A program made the translations under genes and the position numbers. This document shows, in pieces, positions 50,000-52,631 of a stretch of DNA of 52,631 bases. Under the pieces are notes generated by a model. That model worked only from the letters and a program-made list of their open reading frames with translations, searched no databases and was not told the DNA's origin. The stretch covers positions 1-52,631 of the forward strand of contig DKQG01000016.1 in assembly GCA_002471575.1 (NCBI GenBank). The letters are read 5' to 3'. The stretch is from Alphaproteobacteria bacterium UBA7314 (GTDB taxonomy: Bacteria > Pseudomonadota > Alphaproteobacteria > MPNO01 > UBA830). Each line of letters opens with the position of its first letter. The stretch's first letter is position 1.

Positions 50000-50740
50000 T
50001 TACTCACACCCCCATACAAAACAGTCCTGACAGACATCACGCCAATCCATTTTGAATGCCCTACAGGAAGATCGTTGGTAATTTTTCCCAAACATTACTT
50101 TTTGAGCCATTGGCTTATCCTAGGACACCTTAATCGTGGATCTGGCGATAAGAGCTGAATTACTTAATCTTCAGGACTGGAAAAGTTCTGGTTTGGCAGC
50201 AGGCAAACGACGGCAATAAACCGACAGCGGAACAAAGAATATAGGCCCCATTGAAACGTGTTATGTCCTCGGGATCGCGTGAAAGCGGCGGCGGAAATAC
50301 TAAACCCAGTCCGCAAAATTAAAAACCAGGGCATCTTTCAGTACCCATACAGGAATTTCATCTGTGTTACCCGCCAAACTTTAAGCGCCAGTACCGCAAA
50401 CTCTAATCAGGAATGGCACAGAACTTTGGGGGTAGACAGCGGCCCGGGTAGGCAGGTGCGCTAACGGTATTGCCACGAGTGTCCATTCCAGCGAGTACGC
50501 GTGACCAGTGCCATATCGACGGTGACCTCTGCGAGCTGACGTGCAACGAGCCAGTTCATGACTTTTCGAGCGCCCGTTTTTATCCCGCGAGTCGCAACTT
50601 TTTATAGTATTTTGCTCTCATTCAATACGTAGACTGGATATTTTCCCGGTGTTAAAGGCGTCGTCTGAATGATTGTCGAATGCGCCGACAAACTCGGAAA
50701 CGACCCATTACCCCCCCCAACATGAGGGTGTTGATCGTTG
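50000..50740. other. Gene-poor spacer
   Basis: About 740 bases between divergent selenouridine synthase and polymerase genes. One minus-strand frame (50461-50559; MNWLVARQLAEVTVDMALV...) reads like a genuine protein tail but has no ribosome site and only 32 codons; it may be a remnant. A run of eight Cs lies at about 50711. Otherwise nothing recognised. Confidence 0.35.
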
Positions 50741-52036
50741 ATGGACCCTTATCAGATTTCACTGACAATTGTCCTTCTTCTCCTGTTCGCTCTCACAGTA
50801 AAAGTGGAGACAAGAGTTCTCGCGTCAGGCGGCTTTCCATTTATTTCTTTCGTTGGGGCATATTACTTCCTGTTTCACGGTGCTATCTCCAGTTATGTGG
50901 GTGCAAATGTTGACCATCTACCCTTTCCCCAGGAGATAAGCTTCGAGACTTTAGCCTACCTAGCGGCATTTACTGGCGCCGTCGTCGCGGGTCTTGTCAT
51001 TGGGGTTAGACTTCCTTTAGGCGCGTTATCTCGGTCGGATAATTTGGGAGTTAGTCTGGGCCAAATCAGGGCAGCCTCCCTGCTTACAGCCCTGATTATG
51101 ATGAGTATTCATTTTTCGTTTTATGCGTTTCCAGTCCTTTCGTCGTTACCGAGCTTGCCGCAGCTTAAAACACCCAGCTGGAACTGCGCTTTCGCAATAC
51201 TCTCGTACTGGGTATTGTCCGGTAAGCGGCGTTGGTGGGTGATCGCCGGTTTGGGCCTGGTTTTGCTATTCAAGTTCTGGCTGGACAGCAAGCTTGGCTT
51301 AATCACTCCGTTGGTTTTTACCTGCACGATTTTTGCGGCGGCATCACTTCTCTGCAAAAAATTCAAGTTATTTCTCCTCAGTCTCCTCTTAGGCACAATA
51401 ATCGTAGTGGGGAATGGGTACATAAAAAGCTATTCGCGGGTTGTTTTGCTAATTGACCCGCAGCCGCACCTATATCAATTTTCACCAACGTTCTCGGCCT
51501 CCAACATTTTGGCCTCCTTTAACGCCGCTGCGCGCAGATCCAGTCATTCTCTCGTCACAGAGGTCGCTTTATCGAAAACCCCCGAACATGTCGCGTTTTC
51601 GGATCACAATCCTGTGGCCGATGCGTTTCTAAATCACATTCCGAGGTTTCTATGGCGGGACAAACCGAGGGAGGTGCTCGGAAATGAGTTTGGCAAAAGA
51701 TACAAAATCCTACAGCCAGATGATAACAAGACTTCCTGGAACCTACCTTGGGCGGTGGACTTTTTTATCGCTTACGGCATTTATCTCGCCGTCGTCGTAT
51801 CCTTCTCTGTCAACGTTGTTATCGGTATTGGGGTCAGATGGATGTCACGTCGTTCGGAACGAGAGATTGGGTTTGGAATATATGCTGCAGTGTTGCTCCC
51901 GCTTTTCTATCAAGAGTCAAATTTTTCGCTGATGACTGGGAACTTGCTATCTTTGTTCGTAGTTATTTACCTAATCCATCAGGCCTCCAAAGCTGCTCTG
52001 AACCGGGTGGTGAAAGTTACCCGAGCCAATCCCTGA
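50741..52036 (+). CDS. Wzy-like polysaccharide polymerase/ligase family membrane protein
   Basis: 431 residues, about 11 membrane helices ('ISLTIVLLLLFALTV', 'TLAYLAAFTGAVVAGLVIGV', 'WWVIAGLGLVLLFKFWLD', 'KLFLLSLLLGTIIVVGNGYI', 'FFIAYGIYLAVVVSFSVNVVIGIG'). A large periplasmic loop around residue ~290-320 contains 'NHIPRFLWRDKPREVLGNEFGKRYKIL', the pattern seen in Wzy-type O-antigen/exopolysaccharide polymerases. No glycosyltransferase genes are adjacent inside the window. ATG preferred to the adjoining TTG. Family call moderately sure. Confidence 0.65.
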   Translation: MDPYQISLTIVLLLLFALTVKVETRVLASGGFPFISFVGAYYFLFHGAISSYVGANVDHLPFPQEISFETLAYLAAFTGAVVAGLVIGVRLPLGALSRSDNLGVSLGQIRAASLLTALIMMSIHFSFYAFPVLSSLPSLPQLKTPSWNCAFAILSYWVLSGKRRWWVIAGLGLVLLFKFWLDSKLGLITPLVFTCTIFAAASLLCKKFKLFLLSLLLGTIIVVGNGYIKSYSRVVLLIDPQPHLYQFSPTFSASNILASFNAAARRSSHSLVTEVALSKTPEHVAFSDHNPVADAFLNHIPRFLWRDKPREVLGNEFGKRYKILQPDDNKTSWNLPWAVDFFIAYGIYLAVVVSFSVNVVIGIGVRWMSRRSEREIGFGIYAAVLLPLFYQESNFSLMTGNLLSLFVVIYLIHQASKAALNRVVKVTRANP

Positions 52037-52038
52037 TA

Positions 52039-52188
52039 ATGAATATTTCTTTAGTTAGACTAACGCTATCTGTCTCGCTTTCGTCCATTCGCAGGTTTCT
52101 AGCTTGGCTTCTGAACTTCACAATCTTTGATAACTTTAAATCAAGGCGCATGGCTAAAAGAATGGCGGTTAAGTCGGCCCCTCTATAA
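52039..52188 (+). CDS. Small basic hypothetical protein after the polymerase gene
   Basis: 49 residues (MNISLVRLTLSVSLSSIRRF...), starting two bases after the polymerase stop, so translation could be coupled. It is hydrophobic in the first half and basic at the end. No ribosome site and no family recognised; may be a remnant or not translated. Confidence 0.3.
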   Translation: MNISLVRLTLSVSLSSIRRFLAWLLNFTIFDNFKSRRMAKRMAVKSAPL

Positions 52189-52386
52189 TCGTATGGGTTT
52201 GGAGGTAGGGATTTCTCATGGGGTGCACTTACCTTTTTAGCTTACGCGGCTCATAAAAATTTAGGCCTACCTAAAAAATTGTCGCTGCCCAAACATATAT
52301 CGCTCCCCTGCGCCTTCGTTCGATATGGCTTTCATGAGCCTCAGCGGCCAAGTCGCGATCTACTTTGGAGAGACCTCTCAAACCCA

Positions 52387-52631
52387 ATGATTGCGCTCCT
52401 GTGCGCGCTGCTGGGCTTGGGGACTTCGTTCGTTCCGGAAGTCCTTGGCTGCTTCAAGAAGAACCATGCAAATCAACAGGAACTTGCGATGCGCGAGGCG
52501 ACGGCGAAGTACGCCGCGTGGCTATCGATTTCTAAAAATCAAGGAGCTGGACGCGCAGGCATAGATCGGAGGGACGGCAGAGCTAGATGCTCTTGACCAG
52601 TTGCTCGACAGCGGGAGCTTCGTAAACGCGC
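52387..52631 (+). pseudogene. Broken phage-type small membrane (holin-like) gene, partial
   Basis: Starts MIALLCALLGLGTSFVPEVL with one membrane helix, then 'HANQQELAMREATAKYAA'. The next block expected for this phage family, 'IKELDAQA', is present but in another reading frame, followed by an in-frame stop and then 'AELDALDQLLDSGSFVNA'. This order matches phage small membrane proteins that continue as LRASVRP-V-TY. One frameshift and one stop codon are needed; the 3' end is beyond the window. Confidence 0.55.

Noticed and set aside
50461..50559. 32-codon minus-strand frame MNWLVARQLAEVTVDMALV...
   Set aside because: Looks protein-like but too short, without ribosome site or known family; at best a gene remnant, so not listed as a gene.

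Overview
The window looks like chromosomal DNA of an aerobic alphaproteobacterium. This rests on a CO-dehydrogenase-type molybdenum hydroxylase operon, class III extradiol dioxygenases, a two-domain cold-shock protein, an Mrp-type antiporter cluster and many ABC-type or DUF genes typical of Rhodospirillales-like marine and soil bacteria. The genus cannot be fixed from sequence reading alone. The central part (about 1.4-46.7 kb) is moderately GC-rich and densely coding. The two ends (before 1.1 kb and after about 46.8 kb) are visibly more AT-rich, with long gene-poor stretches, gene remnants and a broken phage-like gene.

Layout: (1) 1-1.1 kb, a truncated Sel1-repeat lipoprotein/secreted protein and a small HNH protein. 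(2) 1.4-5 kb, a minus-strand run of FKBP isomerase, DUF1989 protein, meta-cleavage-product hydrolase, RidA and a DMT transporter. (3) 5.5-9.4 kb, a fumarylacetoacetase-fold hydrolase, then a two-gene operon of a two-cluster 4Fe-4S protein and an acyl-CoA ligase carrying an unusual helix-turn-helix-like N-terminal extension. (4) 9.5-16.6 kb, a frameshifted AraC-type regulator, a 4,5-dihydroxyphthalate-decarboxylase-like protein, cyclophilin, Tag glycosylase, MATE exporter, outer-membrane barrel, and a maleamate-amidase-like / maleate-isomerase-like pair ended by a clear terminator. (5) 16.8-24 kb, a minus-strand molybdenum-hydroxylase operon coxG-S-M-(terminator)-D-E-xdhC-xdhC-Mo cofactor cytidylyltransferase that has no large subunit. 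(6) 24.7-25.8 kb, ligAB-type extradiol dioxygenase. (7) 26-33.5 kb, a ten-gene Mrp/Mbh-like ion-translocating membrane complex. (8) 33.9-37.7 kb, two-domain cold-shock protein, thiamine-precursor ABC transporter under a TPP riboswitch, DUF192 protein. (9) 37.7-43.3 kb, a second aromatic operon with fused LigBA-type dioxygenase, FAD hydroxylase, a lone CoxL-type large subunit and an enoyl-CoA hydratase. (10) 43.9-46.8 kb, DUF2461, xanthine phosphoribosyltransferase, SDR and an SDR remnant. (11) 47.2-52.6 kb, divergent bfd/bfr with three tandem Fur boxes, tRNA-Pro, selenouridine synthase, a Wzy-like polymerase and a broken phage gene.

The catabolic genes fit together as a toolkit for ring hydroxylation (molybdenum hydroxylase, FAD monooxygenase), ring cleavage (two class III extradiol dioxygenases), C-C hydrolysis and processing of maleamate/maleate-like or oxo-acid products toward central metabolism, with a CoA-ligase branch. 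The substrate is not identifiable from the sequence. The most unusual elements are the split molybdenum hydroxylase, the HTH-acyl-CoA ligase fusion, the hydrogenase-like gene order of the Mrp complex without MrpA, and the phased triple Fur box at bfd/bfr.
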